Shown here piece after piece: positions 1-8,734 of a stretch of 64,000 nucleotides of DNA. Origin of the DNA: Clostridia bacterium (GTDB lineage Bacteria; Bacillota; Clostridia; Christensenellales; Aristaeellaceae); contig JAFWSH010000005.1 in NCBI GenBank assembly GCA_017519405.1, positions 160,329 through 224,328 of the forward strand, given 5' to 3'. Position numbers and translations under genes: made by a program. The notes below the pieces were generated by a model that was given only the letters and a program-made list of their open reading frames with translations, was not told the origin of the DNA and ran no database searches. Position 1 is the first letter of the stretch; each line of letters opens with the position of its first letter.

Positions 1-278
1 TCCACGTCGAAGATCTCCAGCATGCCGATCACCTTCCCGGTGCTCTTCAGCTCCATCCCCCAGATAAAGTCGTGGGAGGGCTTTCGCTTGACCCAGGGCC
101 GCGCGTCCACGAACAGCTCCTCCGGGTTTTTCTCCCCCTTGCTCGCCGGCCGACCCCAGTACGTGTAGACCTCATCCAGGCCGAACCACTCCCGCAGGTC
201 CTCCGCGTCCGCCGCCGTCAGCTTCCGGAGCAGGAGCCGCTCCGTCTCCAGCTCGGGGATGTACAGGCATTCCTTCAT
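1..278 (-). CDS. GNAT acetyltransferase, partial (C-terminus outside window)
   Basis: Ninety-two N-terminal residues are visible. The opening LETERLLLRKLTAADAEDL is the typical start of RimJ/RimL-type GNAT enzymes, which transfer an acetyl group from acetyl-CoA to an amine. The start is the ATG at 278, with GAGGAGG upstream. The acetyl-CoA motif lies beyond the window edge, so catalytic competence and substrate cannot be judged. It is followed upstream by two more acetyltransferase-type genes on the same strand. Confidence 0.75.
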   Translation of the reverse strand, partial: MKECLYIPELETERLLLRKLTAADAEDLREWFGLDEVYTYWGRPASKGEKNPEELFVDARPWVKRKPSHDFIWGMELKSTGKVIGMLEIFDV

Positions 279-314
279 GGCGTTTTCCTCCTCAGCTCCC
301 GCTTTTCCCGGGCG

Positions 315-839
315 TCACAGCCGGATCCAGTACCGCCGCATCCGGTGGTCCCCCTCGGCCCCATTGTGCGCATCGATCACGTCCATCAGCTCCCCGCCCG
401 CCTTCTCGCAGAGGCGGATGGAGGCGGCGTTCCCCTCGCTGACGGTGTAGAGCACCCGTTCCATGCCGTGCTCCCGGGCCTTCTCCAGGCCCAGGCGGAG
501 AAGGGCCGTCCCGTACCCCTTCCCCCACTCCGACACCCGCACCGCCAGCCCCACGCTGCCGATATCCCGCATCACCCGCTCCGGGAACTCCGTCCGGAGC
601 TGGAACTCCCCGATGAAGCGCTCCCCTTCCACCGCCCACCAGTGGAAGCTGACGGGCTGCCCCTCCACCAGGCCCTGCTCCTTCCGGTCATACCAGTCCT
701 TCGTCCGGGCAAACCAGGTTTCGTCGATGCGGTCCGGGTCCGTGGGCCGGAACCAGAGCACATGATGGTCATACAGTTCCCGGCAGTAGTCCCGGTATCC
801 CGAAACGAACTCCGGGCATCGCCTGATCAGCCGCAGCAT
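315..839 (-). CDS. GNAT family N-acetyltransferase
   Basis: A 174-residue protein of normal single-domain GNAT length. The beta4 strand and the acetyl-CoA pyrophosphate loop are visible around VGLAVRVSEWGKGYGTALL (roughly residues 96-115), followed by the usual late N-A-A-S-I-R-L-C helix near residue 137. The family acetylates small amines or protein N-termini in the cytosol; the substrate is unknown. GGGAGG stands upstream of the ATG at 839. Its stop lies 36 nt upstream of the next GNAT gene on the same strand, so the three acetyltransferase genes may be cotranscribed. Confidence 0.85.
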   Translation of the reverse strand: MLRLIRRCPEFVSGYRDYCRELYDHHVLWFRPTDPDRIDETWFARTKDWYDRKEQGLVEGQPVSFHWWAVEGERFIGEFQLRTEFPERVMRDIGSVGLAVRVSEWGKGYGTALLRLGLEKAREHGMERVLYTVSEGNAASIRLCEKAGGELMDVIDAHNGAEGDHRMRRYWIRL

Positions 840-927
840 GTCCGCCTCCCGTTCCCTGTCCTACTTCAGAACGGGGATCCACTCGTCCCCCTCCACCAGG
901 TACTGAAACTCCGTCAGCGCCGGACCC

Positions 928-2250
928 TCAGTCCGCCGCCAGCGGCTTCCGGGCCAGCTCCAGGTCCAGGGTGTCCCCCACGGTGATGGAGCCCCCGTGC
1001 CGGAGGATGGCCTCCCCGATCTCGGCGTAGAAGGGCTCCCGGACATCCGGGTCCATGGCGATGTGGTCGGAGTAGGTTCCGATCAGCGCGACATATTCGG
1101 CGGCCGAGTAAGTGCGTGTCTGATAAAAGAGGAAATACCGGGTGTCGGCAAAGCCGTACTTCCGGGCGATCTCCGCCCGCTCCGCCGCCTGCTGTTCGCT
1201 GTATTCCGCGATCTTCCCCGGCTCTTTGCCGTAGAACGGGTAGAAGTACCTCGCGTAGGCGCGGTCGATGGCCTCCCCCAGCTCGGGCTGATCCTTCGCC
1301 CGGAAGGGGTGGTGGGCGAACCGCGCGAAGGCCCCGCCCGGCTTCAGCAGCCGGAGCACCTTCGGATACCCGATCTCCTCCGGCACCCAGTGGAAGGCCG
1401 ATGCGGAGTAGACCAGGTCAAAGGTGTTCTCCGGGAGGCTGGCCTCCTCGAACCGCCCCACCGTCACGGAGAAGCCGGGGAACGCGGCGTACTTTTCCCG
1501 GCAGATCCGGGCAAAATGCTCCCCCAGCTCCACCGCCGTCACGGCGCAGCCCGTCTGCAGTACCGGCAGGGTGGCCTGGCCCCCGCCGATGCCGATCTCC
1601 ACCGCCCGGCTGGCGGCACCTACCGGACAATAGTCGAAAATGGCCCGGTACAGCTCCTCCGGATACCCCGGCCGCAGCCTCTCATACTCCGCCGCCTTCG
1701 TGTCGAATGTCCACTCCTGTCCCCGGAAAACCGGCATCCTCCCCGCCTCCCACGTTTGTCTGCTCAACTCCATATGGCATCTGTCCCATGCCTCGTCCCG
1801 GAAAGCAAAGGCGCCGCGCTCCGTGTTCCGCCCGGAGAAGCCGATACGCTCATAGCATCTCTTTGCCCTTGCGTTCACCGGGAACACGCACAGGGATACC
1901 CGCGCCACCGACGGATTCCCGAACGCCCGTGCCAGCGCGAGGCGTAGCATCTCCCGGGCCGCCCCTTTCCCCCGGAGCGCCGGGTCGACGATGACGAATT
2001 TCAGCCTGCACACGCCCGCCTCCCGGTCTGTCGCGCAGCAGAGAAAGCCCGCCGGGCTGCCGTCCTCCGAGGCCGCCGTCAGCGGTTCGTCCCCTCTCCG
2101 GGCCATGTCCGCCAGCACGCGTGTGAAATCTTCCTGCTCCAGCGGGCAGCGGAACCGTCCGGCACACCACAGGACATGCGCCCGCTCGTCCGCCGTCCAG
2201 CTTCTGATGGCCGCGAAATCCGTCTCCGCGGCAAACGGCCTCAGCTTCAC
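928..2250 (-). CDS. GNAT acetyltransferase-SAM methyltransferase fusion
   Basis: About 440 residues. Residues ~1-160 form a GNAT domain (VIVDPALRGKGAAREML contains the acetyl-CoA loop). Residues ~175-440 form a class I methyltransferase: VEIGIGGGQATLPVL is motif I for SAM binding, FDLVYSASAFHWV and LLKPGGAFARF are the later strands of the Methyltransf_11 type. The start is taken as the GTG at 2250 because GGGAGG lies 5 nt before it; an in-frame GTG at 2307 has no ribosome site. The acceptor substrate is unknown. The two domains could be modification enzymes acting on the same small molecule, but this is inference. A 67-nt stretch follows before the next gene. Confidence 0.75.
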   Translation of the reverse strand: MKLRPFAAETDFAAIRSWTADERAHVLWCAGRFRCPLEQEDFTRVLADMARRGDEPLTAASEDGSPAGFLCCATDREAGVCRLKFVIVDPALRGKGAAREMLRLALARAFGNPSVARVSLCVFPVNARAKRCYERIGFSGRNTERGAFAFRDEAWDRCHMELSRQTWEAGRMPVFRGQEWTFDTKAAEYERLRPGYPEELYRAIFDYCPVGAASRAVEIGIGGGQATLPVLQTGCAVTAVELGEHFARICREKYAAFPGFSVTVGRFEEASLPENTFDLVYSASAFHWVPEEIGYPKVLRLLKPGGAFARFAHHPFRAKDQPELGEAIDRAYARYFYPFYGKEPGKIAEYSEQQAAERAEIARKYGFADTRYFLFYQTRTYSAAEYVALIGTYSDHIAMDPDVREPFYAEIGEAILRHGGSITVGDTLDLELARKPLAAD

Positions 2251-2368
2251 CCTGCTCCCTCCCTGTGCTTTCGCTGCTCCTGTGCCGATGGTGGGATCGT
2301 ACCACACAAAACCGTTTTTTTCCAGAGACGGGGGCTGTCTCTTCCGCCTATCTTTTCCCGCACATCGG

Positions 2369-2396
2369 TTGACATCCGCCCAAAAGGTGCTAAACT
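2369..2396 (+). promoter_or_regulatory. promoter of the sirtuin gene
   Basis: TTGACA at 2369-2374 and TAAACT at 2391-2396 are separated by 16 nt, about 55 nt before the cobB-like ATG. Confidence 0.6.
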
Positions 2397-2449
2397 GTTT
2401 TCAGAGAACCAACTGCATGCCTGTTTTGGGCGTTTCCGGAGGTGGTTTT

Positions 2450-3181
2450 ATGGACCTGCAGCAGATCATCGACGAGTCCTCGCGCATCGTCTTCTTCGGC
2501 GGGGCCGGGGTCAGCACGGAGAGCGGCATCCCGGACTTCCGCTCCGTGGACGGGCTCTACCATCAGCGCTACGACGTGCCCCCGGAGACCCTCCTCTCCC
2601 GGAGCTACTTCGACCGGCATCCCGAGCAGTTCTTCCGCTTCTACCGGGACAAGATGCTCCCCCTGGACGCCCGGCCCAACGCCGCCCACCTGAAGCTGGC
2701 GGAGCTGGAGCAGGCGGGGCGGCTCACGGCGGTGGTGACCCAGAACATCGACGGCCTCCACCAGAAGGCCGGCAGTAAGCGGGTCTACGAGCTCCACGGC
2801 AGCATCTGGCGCAACTACTGCATGGCCTGCGGCAAGGCGTATCCCCCGGAGTTCATCCGGGACAGCGAGGGCGTCCCCCACTGCAGCTGCGGCGGCGTCA
2901 TCAAGCCGGACGTGGTGCTCTATGAGGAGGGCCTGGACAACGAGGTGGTGGCCGGGGCGGTGCACGCCATCCGCCAGGCGGACACCATGATCGTGGCCGG
3001 CACCTCCCTCACGGTCTACCCCGCGGCGGGCCTGCTGAATTACTTCCGGGGGAAGCACATCGTGCTGATCAACCGGGACGCCACCCCCTACGACCGCCAG
3101 GCGGACCTGGTGCTCCACCGGAAGGTGGGTGAGGTCCTCTCGGCCATCCGGGTGACACCCCCGCCGGAGGCGCCGGTCTGA
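2450..3181 (+). CDS. cobB: NAD-dependent protein deacylase, Sir2 family
   Basis: A 243-residue sirtuin of normal bacterial length. It shows the NAD-binding [15 protein letters not shown] near residue 18, [12 protein letters not shown], the catalytic His in ELHGSIW, and a four-Cys zinc module (CMAC ... CSC). Known enzymes remove acyl groups from lysines using NAD+, giving nicotinamide and O-acyl-ADP-ribose. The start at 2450 follows GGAGGT; the open frame extends further upstream but has no ribosome site there. The phosphorylase gene starts 29 nt downstream, suggesting a two-gene operon. Nicotinamide/ribose metabolism could link them, which is inference. Confidence 0.9.
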   Translation: MDLQQIIDESSRIVFFGGAGVSTESGIPDFRSVDGLYHQRYDVPPETLLSRSYFDRHPEQFFRFYRDKMLPLDARPNAAHLKLAELEQAGRLTAVVTQNIDGLHQKAGSKRVYELHGSIWRNYCMACGKAYPPEFIRDSEGVPHCSCGGVIKPDVVLYEEGLDNEVVAGAVHAIRQADTMIVAGTSLTVYPAAGLLNYFRGKHIVLINRDATPYDRQADLVLHRKVGEVLSAIRVTPPPEAPV

Positions 3182-3210
3182 CCCCATCATCTGCAAAGGA
3201 GGTTTCCCCG

Positions 3211-4539
3211 ATGAACATGGTGGAAATCATCACCCAGAAGAAACTGGGCCGGCCCCTGACCCCGGAGATGATCCGCACCTTTGTGGCGGGCGCGGCGGAC
3301 AGGAGCATCCCGGACTACCAGCTCTCCGCCCTGCTCATGGCCATCCGCCTGAACGGCATGACGGCGGAGGAGACCACGGAGCTGACCCTGGCCATGCGGG
3401 ACTCCGGGGACGTGGCGGACCTGAGCGCCATCCCCGGGGTGAAGGTGGACAAGCACTCCACCGGCGGCGTGGGCGACACCACCACCCTGGTGCTGGCGCC
3501 CCTGGTGGCCGCCTGCGGGGTGCCCGTGGCCAAGATGAGCGGCCGGGGCCTGGGCCACACCGGCGGCACCCTGGACAAGCTGGAGTCCATCCCGGGCTTC
3601 AGCGTCTCTCTGTCGGAGGAGGCCTTTGTGCGCCAGGTGCAGGAGATCGGCCTGGCGGTGATCGGCCAGACCGGCACCCTGGCCCCCGCCGACAAGACCC
3701 TCTACGCCCTGCGGGACGTCACCGCCACGGTGGACAGCCTGCCCCTCATCGCCTCCTCCATCATGTCCAAGAAGCTGGCCAGCGGGGCCGACGCCATCGT
3801 GCTGGACGTGAAGACCGGCTCCGGGGCCATCATGCAGACCCTGGAGGGCTCCATTGAGCTGGCCCGGGCCATGGTGGACATCGGCACCCTGGCGGGGAAG
3901 CCCGTCACCGCCGTGGTCACCGGCATGGCCCAGCCCCTGGGCACCCACGTGGGCAACGCCCTGGAGGTGAAGGACGCCATCGACGTGCTCTCCGGCCGCA
4001 CCAAGGGCGATCTGCTGGCGGTCTCCCTGCTGCTGGGCAGCCATATGCTGATGCTCGCCGGCGCGGCGGACACCCCGGCGGAGGGCGAGGCAAAGCTCCG
4101 CCGGGCGCTGGAGAGCGGCGCCGGTCTGGAGAAGCTGCGGCAGATGATCCGCGCCCAGGGGGGCGACCCCCGGGTCTGCGACGACCTCTCCCTGCTGCCC
4201 CGGGCGGCGGTGCAGCGCACCGTCACCGTGGGCCGGGAGGGCTGGGTGGCCGCCATGGACACCACCGCCCTGGGGCTGGCCGCCCAGGCCATGGGCGCCG
4301 GCCGCATCCGGAAGACCGACGTGCTGGACTATGCCGTGGGCTTTATTCTCCCGGTGCGCATCGGGGACCATGTGACGCCCGATACGCCGCTGTGCACCCT
4401 CTTTGCCCGGAGCGAGGCGGAGGCGGAGACAGCCGAGGCGGCCATCCGCCGGGCCATCACCATCGGGGAGACCCCCGTGGCGCCGTCCCCCCTGTGGTAC
4501 GCCGTGGTGACCCGGGACGGCGTGGTGCGGGCGGAGTAA
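3211..4539 (+). CDS. pdp: pyrimidine-nucleoside phosphorylase
   Basis: A 442-residue member of the thymidine/pyrimidine phosphorylase family at typical length. KVDKHSTGGVGD (phosphate and nucleoside binding) and the family signature GRGLGHTGGTLDKLE are intact, and the C-terminal alpha/beta domain is complete. The enzyme splits uridine, deoxyuridine or thymidine with phosphate into base and (deoxy)ribose 1-phosphate. The AAAGGAGG site lies 7 nt before the ATG. It follows the sirtuin gene. It converges with the class M sirtuin gene, with only 26 nt between the stops. Confidence 0.93.
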   Translation: MNMVEIITQKKLGRPLTPEMIRTFVAGAADRSIPDYQLSALLMAIRLNGMTAEETTELTLAMRDSGDVADLSAIPGVKVDKHSTGGVGDTTTLVLAPLVAACGVPVAKMSGRGLGHTGGTLDKLESIPGFSVSLSEEAFVRQVQEIGLAVIGQTGTLAPADKTLYALRDVTATVDSLPLIASSIMSKKLASGADAIVLDVKTGSGAIMQTLEGSIELARAMVDIGTLAGKPVTAVVTGMAQPLGTHVGNALEVKDAIDVLSGRTKGDLLAVSLLLGSHMLMLAGAADTPAEGEAKLRRALESGAGLEKLRQMIRAQGGDPRVCDDLSLLPRAAVQRTVTVGREGWVAAMDTTALGLAAQAMGAGRIRKTDVLDYAVGFILPVRIGDHVTPDTPLCTLFARSEAEAETAEAAIRRAITIGETPVAPSPLWYAVVTRDGVVRAE

Positions 4540-4565
4540 GCCTCCCCCTCCAGTGCCGCCTGCCG

Positions 4566-5450
4566 TTACGCCAGGAGCTCCCCGATGAGCCGGTGGGCGT
4601 CCCCGGCCAGCAGGATGGACCGGTCCTGAATCTGCTCCGGCACCGGGTCCTCCTCCATGTTCAGGCAGGCGTAAACCGCCCGGGGGTTCCGGTACACCTG
4701 CTGCCAGAAGGAGAACTTGATGATGCCGGGGGTGTTGTAGCCCACACCGATCTCCAGGTAGACCACAGCGCCCTCCCGGTGGGCCGCCAGCCAGGCCTCG
4801 TATGCCGCTGCGGCCCGGTGCCAGCCCTCGTCCTCCACAAAGGTGTCATCCGCCCGGAGGTTCAGGGTCAGGGGACGGCCGCAGTTGGGGCACCGGGGCA
4901 CCAGGGTCCCGGGAATCGCCATGGCCGGCTCCCTGCCCTCCGGCGGGATCAGCTCCCCGCCCTCCCCGATGGAGAAGCCCTGGGCCAGGAGCATCTCCCG
5001 CACCATGGCTTCGTTGTCCCAGGTGGTTTGGCAGCAGGGCCTGGAACACTGGAACAGGCCGTAGTCCCCCTGGGTGTAGAACAGCCGCGCCTTGTCAAAG
5101 CCTGCCCGCTGGAAGCAGTGGTCCACGTTGGTGGTGAGGACAAAGTAATCCTTCCCCTGCACCAGGCGCAGCAGGTCCCCGTAAGTGCCATTGGGGATGC
5201 CGCTGTAGCGGTTGATCCAGATGTTCCGGCTCCAGAACGCCCACTTCTCCTCCGGGGTGGCGTAAGGGTAGAAGCCGCCGGAATACATGTCCTGGAAGCC
5301 GTACTTCCGCCGGAAGTCGGCAAAATATCGTTCAAAGCGCTCCCCGCTGTAGACATAGCCTGCCGCGGTGGAAAGGCCGGCGCCTGCACCGATGATCACG
5401 GCGTCGGCTTTTTGTATGCCGGTCCTGAGGTTCTCAATCCTCCTGTCCAT
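4566..5450 (-). CDS. class M sirtuin (SirTM), putative protein ADP-ribosyltransferase
   Basis: A 294-residue divergent Sir2 protein. The NAD loop is GAGAGLSTAAGY, followed by FYPYATPEEKWAFWS and LTTNVDHCFQRAGF. The canonical catalytic His is absent: the ELHG position reads YTQGDYG, as in class M sirtuins. A zinc module is present (C-S-R-P-C-C and C-P-N-C). Characterised SirTM enzymes of staphylococci and streptococci ADP-ribosylate a lipoylated GcvH-like protein rather than deacylate lysines. The gene overlaps the preceding macrodomain gene by 17 nt, so the two are translationally coupled. No gcvH-L or lplA2 gene is nearby, which differs from the best-known loci, so the acceptor is unknown. 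Confidence 0.85.
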   Translation of the reverse strand: MDRRIENLRTGIQKADAVIIGAGAGLSTAAGYVYSGERFERYFADFRRKYGFQDMYSGGFYPYATPEEKWAFWSRNIWINRYSGIPNGTYGDLLRLVQGKDYFVLTTNVDHCFQRAGFDKARLFYTQGDYGLFQCSRPCCQTTWDNEAMVREMLLAQGFSIGEGGELIPPEGREPAMAIPGTLVPRCPNCGRPLTLNLRADDTFVEDEGWHRAAAAYEAWLAAHREGAVVYLEIGVGYNTPGIIKFSFWQQVYRNPRAVYACLNMEEDPVPEQIQDRSILLAGDAHRLIGELLA

Positions 5451-6264
5451 GACGACTCCCTCCGCTGCCTTCCGTTTGCACCGGGCCGTTCAGCAGCTGT
5501 TCATAGATTTCCCGGTCCAGGTCCTTGAACACGTTGAACACCACCTGCATGCCGCTGCCGGTCTCCGCCTGCCAGCGCCGCACCGTCTCCACCGCGATCT
5601 CCGCCGCCCGCCGGTTGGGGAAGCAGAACACCCCGGTGGAGATGCAGCAGAAGGCGATGCCCGCCAGCCGGTTTTCCCGGGCCAGGTCCAGGCAGGCCCG
5701 GTAGCAGGAGGCCAGCAGCTGCTCGTGGGCCGGGGTCAGTTCCCCCTCCACGATGGGCCCCACGGTGTGGATGATGTATTTGCAGGGGAGGTTGAAGCCC
5801 GGCGTGATCTTCGCCCGCCCCGCGGGCTCCGGGTGTCCCTGCTGTTCCATAAGCCGGCTCAAATGCAGCCGCAGCCCCACGCCGGCCCGGGAGCCGATGA
5901 TGTTGTCGATGCAGTTGTGCAGGGGCTGGTAGCAGCCGGTCATGCCGCTGTTGGCCGCGTTGACGATGGCGTCGATGCGCAGGGTCGTGATGTCCCCCTG
6001 CCACAGGAACAGGCGGTCCGACATGGCGCAGGGGCGCAGCTTCGCCGCATCCGTGATCCCCCGGCTGCGGTTCTCCTCTGACAGATACGCGTCCTGCACC
6101 TGCAGGAACGCATCGTCCACAGGCGCCGCCTCCCGCACGTTCATCAGCGCCCGGAGCAGGTCCCTCTGCCGCTGCGCCTCCTCCGGGATCCCGACATCCT
6201 TGTACTGCGGATCCTCCGCCAGCAGGCGGCGGATCAGCCACAGCCGCTTTTCCTCCTGATTCAT
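5434..6264 (-). CDS. zinc-type macrodomain ADP-ribosyl hydrolase
   Basis: A 276-residue protein with an extra ~90-residue N-terminal region and a macrodomain. RLFLWQGDITTLRIDAIVNAANS is split here as GDITTLRIDAIVNAANS, the ADP-ribose loop. It is followed by GCYQPLHNCIDNII, whose Cys/His/Cys residues match the zinc-binding motif of the Zn-macro subfamily found with SirTM. Members remove ADP-ribose from proteins, reversing the partner sirtuin. The start is the ATG at 6264, preceded by GGGGGAGGA; the frame is open further upstream only by chance. It lies 101 nt after coaBC on the same strand, so the ADP-ribosylation pair may share the upstream operon's transcript. Confidence 0.88.
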   Translation of the reverse strand: MNQEEKRLWLIRRLLAEDPQYKDVGIPEEAQRQRDLLRALMNVREAAPVDDAFLQVQDAYLSEENRSRGITDAAKLRPCAMSDRLFLWQGDITTLRIDAIVNAANSGMTGCYQPLHNCIDNIIGSRAGVGLRLHLSRLMEQQGHPEPAGRAKITPGFNLPCKYIIHTVGPIVEGELTPAHEQLLASCYRACLDLARENRLAGIAFCCISTGVFCFPNRRAAEIAVETVRRWQAETGSGMQVVFNVFKDLDREIYEQLLNGPVQTEGSGGSRHGQED

Positions 6265-6365
6265 GTGTCCTCCCCCGGCCGCCTTCTGCGGGGCGCCGCG
6301 CCGCTGTTGCTTTTCGGTGAAAAAACAGAGAGACCCGTCAGCGGCCTCCCTGTGCATTCCTGTGG

Positions 6366-7571
6366 TTATTGCCCGGCCCGCAGCGTCAGGACCCTGTCCA
6401 GGATCCGCTCCGCCACTTCCCGCTTGGTCATCATGGGCAGGGCTTCCTCCCCCTCCGCGGTGAGGAGGGTGACGATGTTGGTATCCACATTGAAGCCGGC
6501 GCCGGGCCGGGTGACATCGTTGGCCACAATCAGGTCCAGCCGCTTTTTCGCCAGCTTTTCCGCCGCATGCTCCCCCAGGCGCTCCGTCTCGGCGGCGAAG
6601 CCCACCAGGGTCTGGCCGGGGCGCTTCATCCGGCCCACGGCGGCCGCCACGTCGGGGTTTTCCACCAGGCGCAGCACCAGGGCCTCCCCGCCGGCCTTCT
6701 TGATCTTCTGCTCCGCCACGGTCTCCGGGCGGTAGTCCGCCGGGGCGGCCGCCTGGATGATCACGTCCATTTCCCCGGCCCGGCCGGTGACGGCGTCGTA
6801 GAGGTCCCGGGTGGAGGTCACGTTCACCGTCTCCACCCCTGTGGGCTCCGGCGCCGTGGTGCAGCCCTTCACCAGCAGCACTTGGGCGCCCCGGTCCCGG
6901 GCGGCCTCCGCCAAAGCGAAACCCATCTTGCCAGAGGAGTCGTTGCTGAGGAAGCGCACCGGGTCCAGCCGCTCCCGGGTGGCGCCGGCGGTGACCATCA
7001 CCCGCAGCCCCGCCAGGTCCTGCACGGGCTCCAGCAGCTCCCGGATCCCGTCGGCGATGGCCTCTGGCTCGCTCATCCGGCCCGCTCCCTCGTCCCCGCA
7101 GGCGAGGAAACCGCCCTCGGGGCCGATGAAGTGCACGCCCCGGGCCTTCAGGGTCTCCACATTCTGCTGCGTGGCCGGGGCCGTCCACATGCCGGTGTTC
7201 ATGGCCGGCGCGATGAGCAGGGGCGCCTTGGTGGCCAGGGCGGTGGTGGAGAGCATGTCGTCGGCGATGCCGCAGGCCAGCTTGGCGATGATGTTGGCCG
7301 TGGCTGGGGCGATGACGAAAAGATCCGCCGCCTTGGCCAGGGCGATGTGTTCCACCTCCCAGGTCTCCGGGCGGGCGAAGGTGTCGGTGACGACGGGGTG
7401 GTTGGACAGGGTCTCAAAGGTCAGCGGCGTCACAAACTGCGTGGCGTTGCGGGTCATGATGACATGGGTCTCCACGCCCCACTTGCGCAGCCGGGACGTG
7501 AGGGCGCAGGCCTTGTAGGCGGCGATGCCGCCGGTGACGCCCAGTACCACGCACTTCCCCTTCAGGCTCAT
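6366..7571 (-). CDS. coaBC: bifunctional phosphopantothenoylcysteine decarboxylase / phosphopantothenate-cysteine ligase
   Basis: A 401-residue CoaBC (Dfp). The N-terminal flavoprotein CoaC half carries [11 protein letters not shown], the active-site His in [17 protein letters not shown] and the Cys in [13 protein letters not shown]. The C-terminal CoaB half carries [18 protein letters not shown] and the [11 protein letters not shown] loop. Together they make 4'-phosphopantetheine from 4'-phosphopantothenate and cysteine for coenzyme A. The ATG at 7571 overlaps the rpoZ stop by 4 nt. The gene order with rpoZ, gmk and remA is the classic Bacillota one. Confidence 0.95.
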   Translation of the reverse strand: MSLKGKCVVLGVTGGIAAYKACALTSRLRKWGVETHVIMTRNATQFVTPLTFETLSNHPVVTDTFARPETWEVEHIALAKAADLFVIAPATANIIAKLACGIADDMLSTTALATKAPLLIAPAMNTGMWTAPATQQNVETLKARGVHFIGPEGGFLACGDEGAGRMSEPEAIADGIRELLEPVQDLAGLRVMVTAGATRERLDPVRFLSNDSSGKMGFALAEAARDRGAQVLLVKGCTTAPEPTGVETVNVTSTRDLYDAVTGRAGEMDVIIQAAAPADYRPETVAEQKIKKAGGEALVLRLVENPDVAAAVGRMKRPGQTLVGFAAETERLGEHAAEKLAKKRLDLIVANDVTRPGAGFNVDTNIVTLLTAEGEEALPMMTKREVAERILDRVLTLRAGQ

Positions 7572-7801
7572 ACTTCCCCGTGCTCCTCCTCGGCGCTCAC
7601 CGTGTCGTAGGTGATGAGATCCCGGTCGATCTCCTCCACGGCGATGCGCAGCGGCTTGGTCTCCTGGTCGTGGGCGTCCATGATCATGGGCTGGGCGCCG
7701 GCCACCAGCTGCCGGCCGCGCTTGGCGGCCACCACCACCAGGGTGTAGCGGCTGTCCACATGGTTCAGCAGTTCCAGGACGTTGGGCTCGATAATGGACA
7801 T
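7568..7801 (-). CDS. rpoZ: RNA polymerase omega subunit
   Basis: A 77-residue protein. EPNVLELLNHVDSRYTLVVV and AAKRGRQL are the conserved N-terminal part of omega, which stabilises assembly of the beta' subunit. KPLRIAVEEIDRDLI resembles the usual K-P-l-x-x-A-l-x-E-I motif. GGAGAG precedes the ATG. It overlaps coaBC by 4 nt and follows gmk by 24 nt. Confidence 0.93.
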   Translation of the reverse strand: MSIIEPNVLELLNHVDSRYTLVVVAAKRGRQLVAGAQPMIMDAHDQETKPLRIAVEEIDRDLITYDTVSAEEEHGEV

Positions 7802-7825
7802 GGTTTCTCTCTCCTTCTCTGTCGG

Positions 7826-8431
7826 TCAGTCGTCCAGGACGACGGTGCAGCGGCTGTTGGCCATCTTCTCCGCCTCCACAATGGTCCGGAGGCACTCGAA
7901 GGAGCGCTCCGGCGGGGCATAGTTCACCAGGGTGTACTCATAGCGGGACATCTCCGCCACCTCGGCCCGGGCGTTGCCCAGCCGGGTCTCGATGGCCTCC
8001 GGCGTCTCGGTGCCGCGCCCTTCCAGGCGGGCCCGCAGCTCGGCGAAGGAGGGCGGCACCACGAAGACGCTCACCACATCCACGCCCCCCGCCATCACCT
8101 GCCGGGCGCCCTGGACGTCGATGTCCAGCAGCACGTTCTCCCCGGCGGCCAGGATCTGCTCCACCTCGCTGCGCAGGGTGCCGTAGCGGTTGCCGTGGAC
8201 CGTGGCGTACTCCAGGAAGGCCCCTTCCTCCACCAGGCGGTCGAAGGCCGCGTCGTCCATGAAGTGGTAGTGGACATCCTGCACCTCCCCGGGCCGGGGC
8301 GCCCGGGTGGTGGCGCTGACGGAGAAACGGAAGCTGGGGTCGTGGCTTATGAGCATCCCGGCCAGGGTGCCCTTTCCGGCCCCGGAAGGCCCCGAGAGCA
8401 CCAGCAGCATGCCCTTGCGTATCTCTTTCAT
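7826..8431 (-). CDS. gmk: guanylate kinase
   Basis: A 201-residue enzyme of normal length converting GMP and ATP to GDP and ADP. The P-loop is GPSGAGKGTL near residue 15. SATTRAPRPGEVQDVHYHF is the GMP-binding segment, and DIDVQGARQV and VVPPSFAELRARL follow in the canonical order. The ATG at 8431 follows AAGGAG and overlaps the remA stop by 4 nt. Confidence 0.96.
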   Translation of the reverse strand: MKEIRKGMLLVLSGPSGAGKGTLAGMLISHDPSFRFSVSATTRAPRPGEVQDVHYHFMDDAAFDRLVEEGAFLEYATVHGNRYGTLRSEVEQILAAGENVLLDIDVQGARQVMAGGVDVVSVFVVPPSFAELRARLEGRGTETPEAIETRLGNARAEVAEMSRYEYTLVNYAPPERSFECLRTIVEAEKMANSRCTVVLDD

Positions 8432-8709
8432 TCCGTTTCTCCTTCCTCTGTCCCGTTTCTTCGGCCGGTCTCCCCCGGCTCCGCCAGCCGGGCCGCCAGT
8501 GTCTCCGGCTGCAGGGCGGAGAGCAGCAGATGGCCGCTGTCCAGGATCAGCACGGTGCGGGTCTTGCGCCCCGCGGTGGCGTCCACGGCGCGGCCCTCCT
8601 CCCGGGCCGACTGGATCAGCCGGCGGATGGGCGCCGCGTCGGCGTTCACCAGCGCCACCACCCGCTCCGCCATCACCAGGTTGCCAAAGCCCGCGTTCAG
8701 CAGTCTCAT
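8428..8709 (-). CDS. remA: RemA/DUF370 DNA-binding regulator
   Basis: A 93-residue protein starting at the ATG at 8709 (MRLLNAGFGNLVMAERVVA). The conserved RemA core is present: N-A-G-F-G-N, V-N-A-D-A-A-P-I-R-R and the S-A-R-E-E-G-R-A-V-D-A-T segment, then T-R-T-V-L-I-L-D-S-G-H. RemA proteins form ring-shaped oligomers on DNA and activate biofilm and osmoprotection genes in Bacillus. It is longer at the C-terminus than Bacillus RemA, with a Glu-rich tail. It overlaps yicC upstream (that stop is at 8735 only 25 nt away) and gmk downstream by 4 nt. Confidence 0.88.
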   Translation of the reverse strand: MRLLNAGFGNLVMAERVVALVNADAAPIRRLIQSAREEGRAVDATAGRKTRTVLILDSGHLLLSALQPETLAARLAEPGETGRRNGTEEGETE

Positions 8710-8734
8710 CCTGTCATCCCCTGTCCGGCGGCCC

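Noticed and set aside
861-927. C-terminal-looking peptide (EFQYLVEGDEWIPVLK) after the GNAT-methyltransferase stop
   Set aside because: It has no start, no ribosome site and no recognised homology; too short to call a gene or a frameshifted extension.
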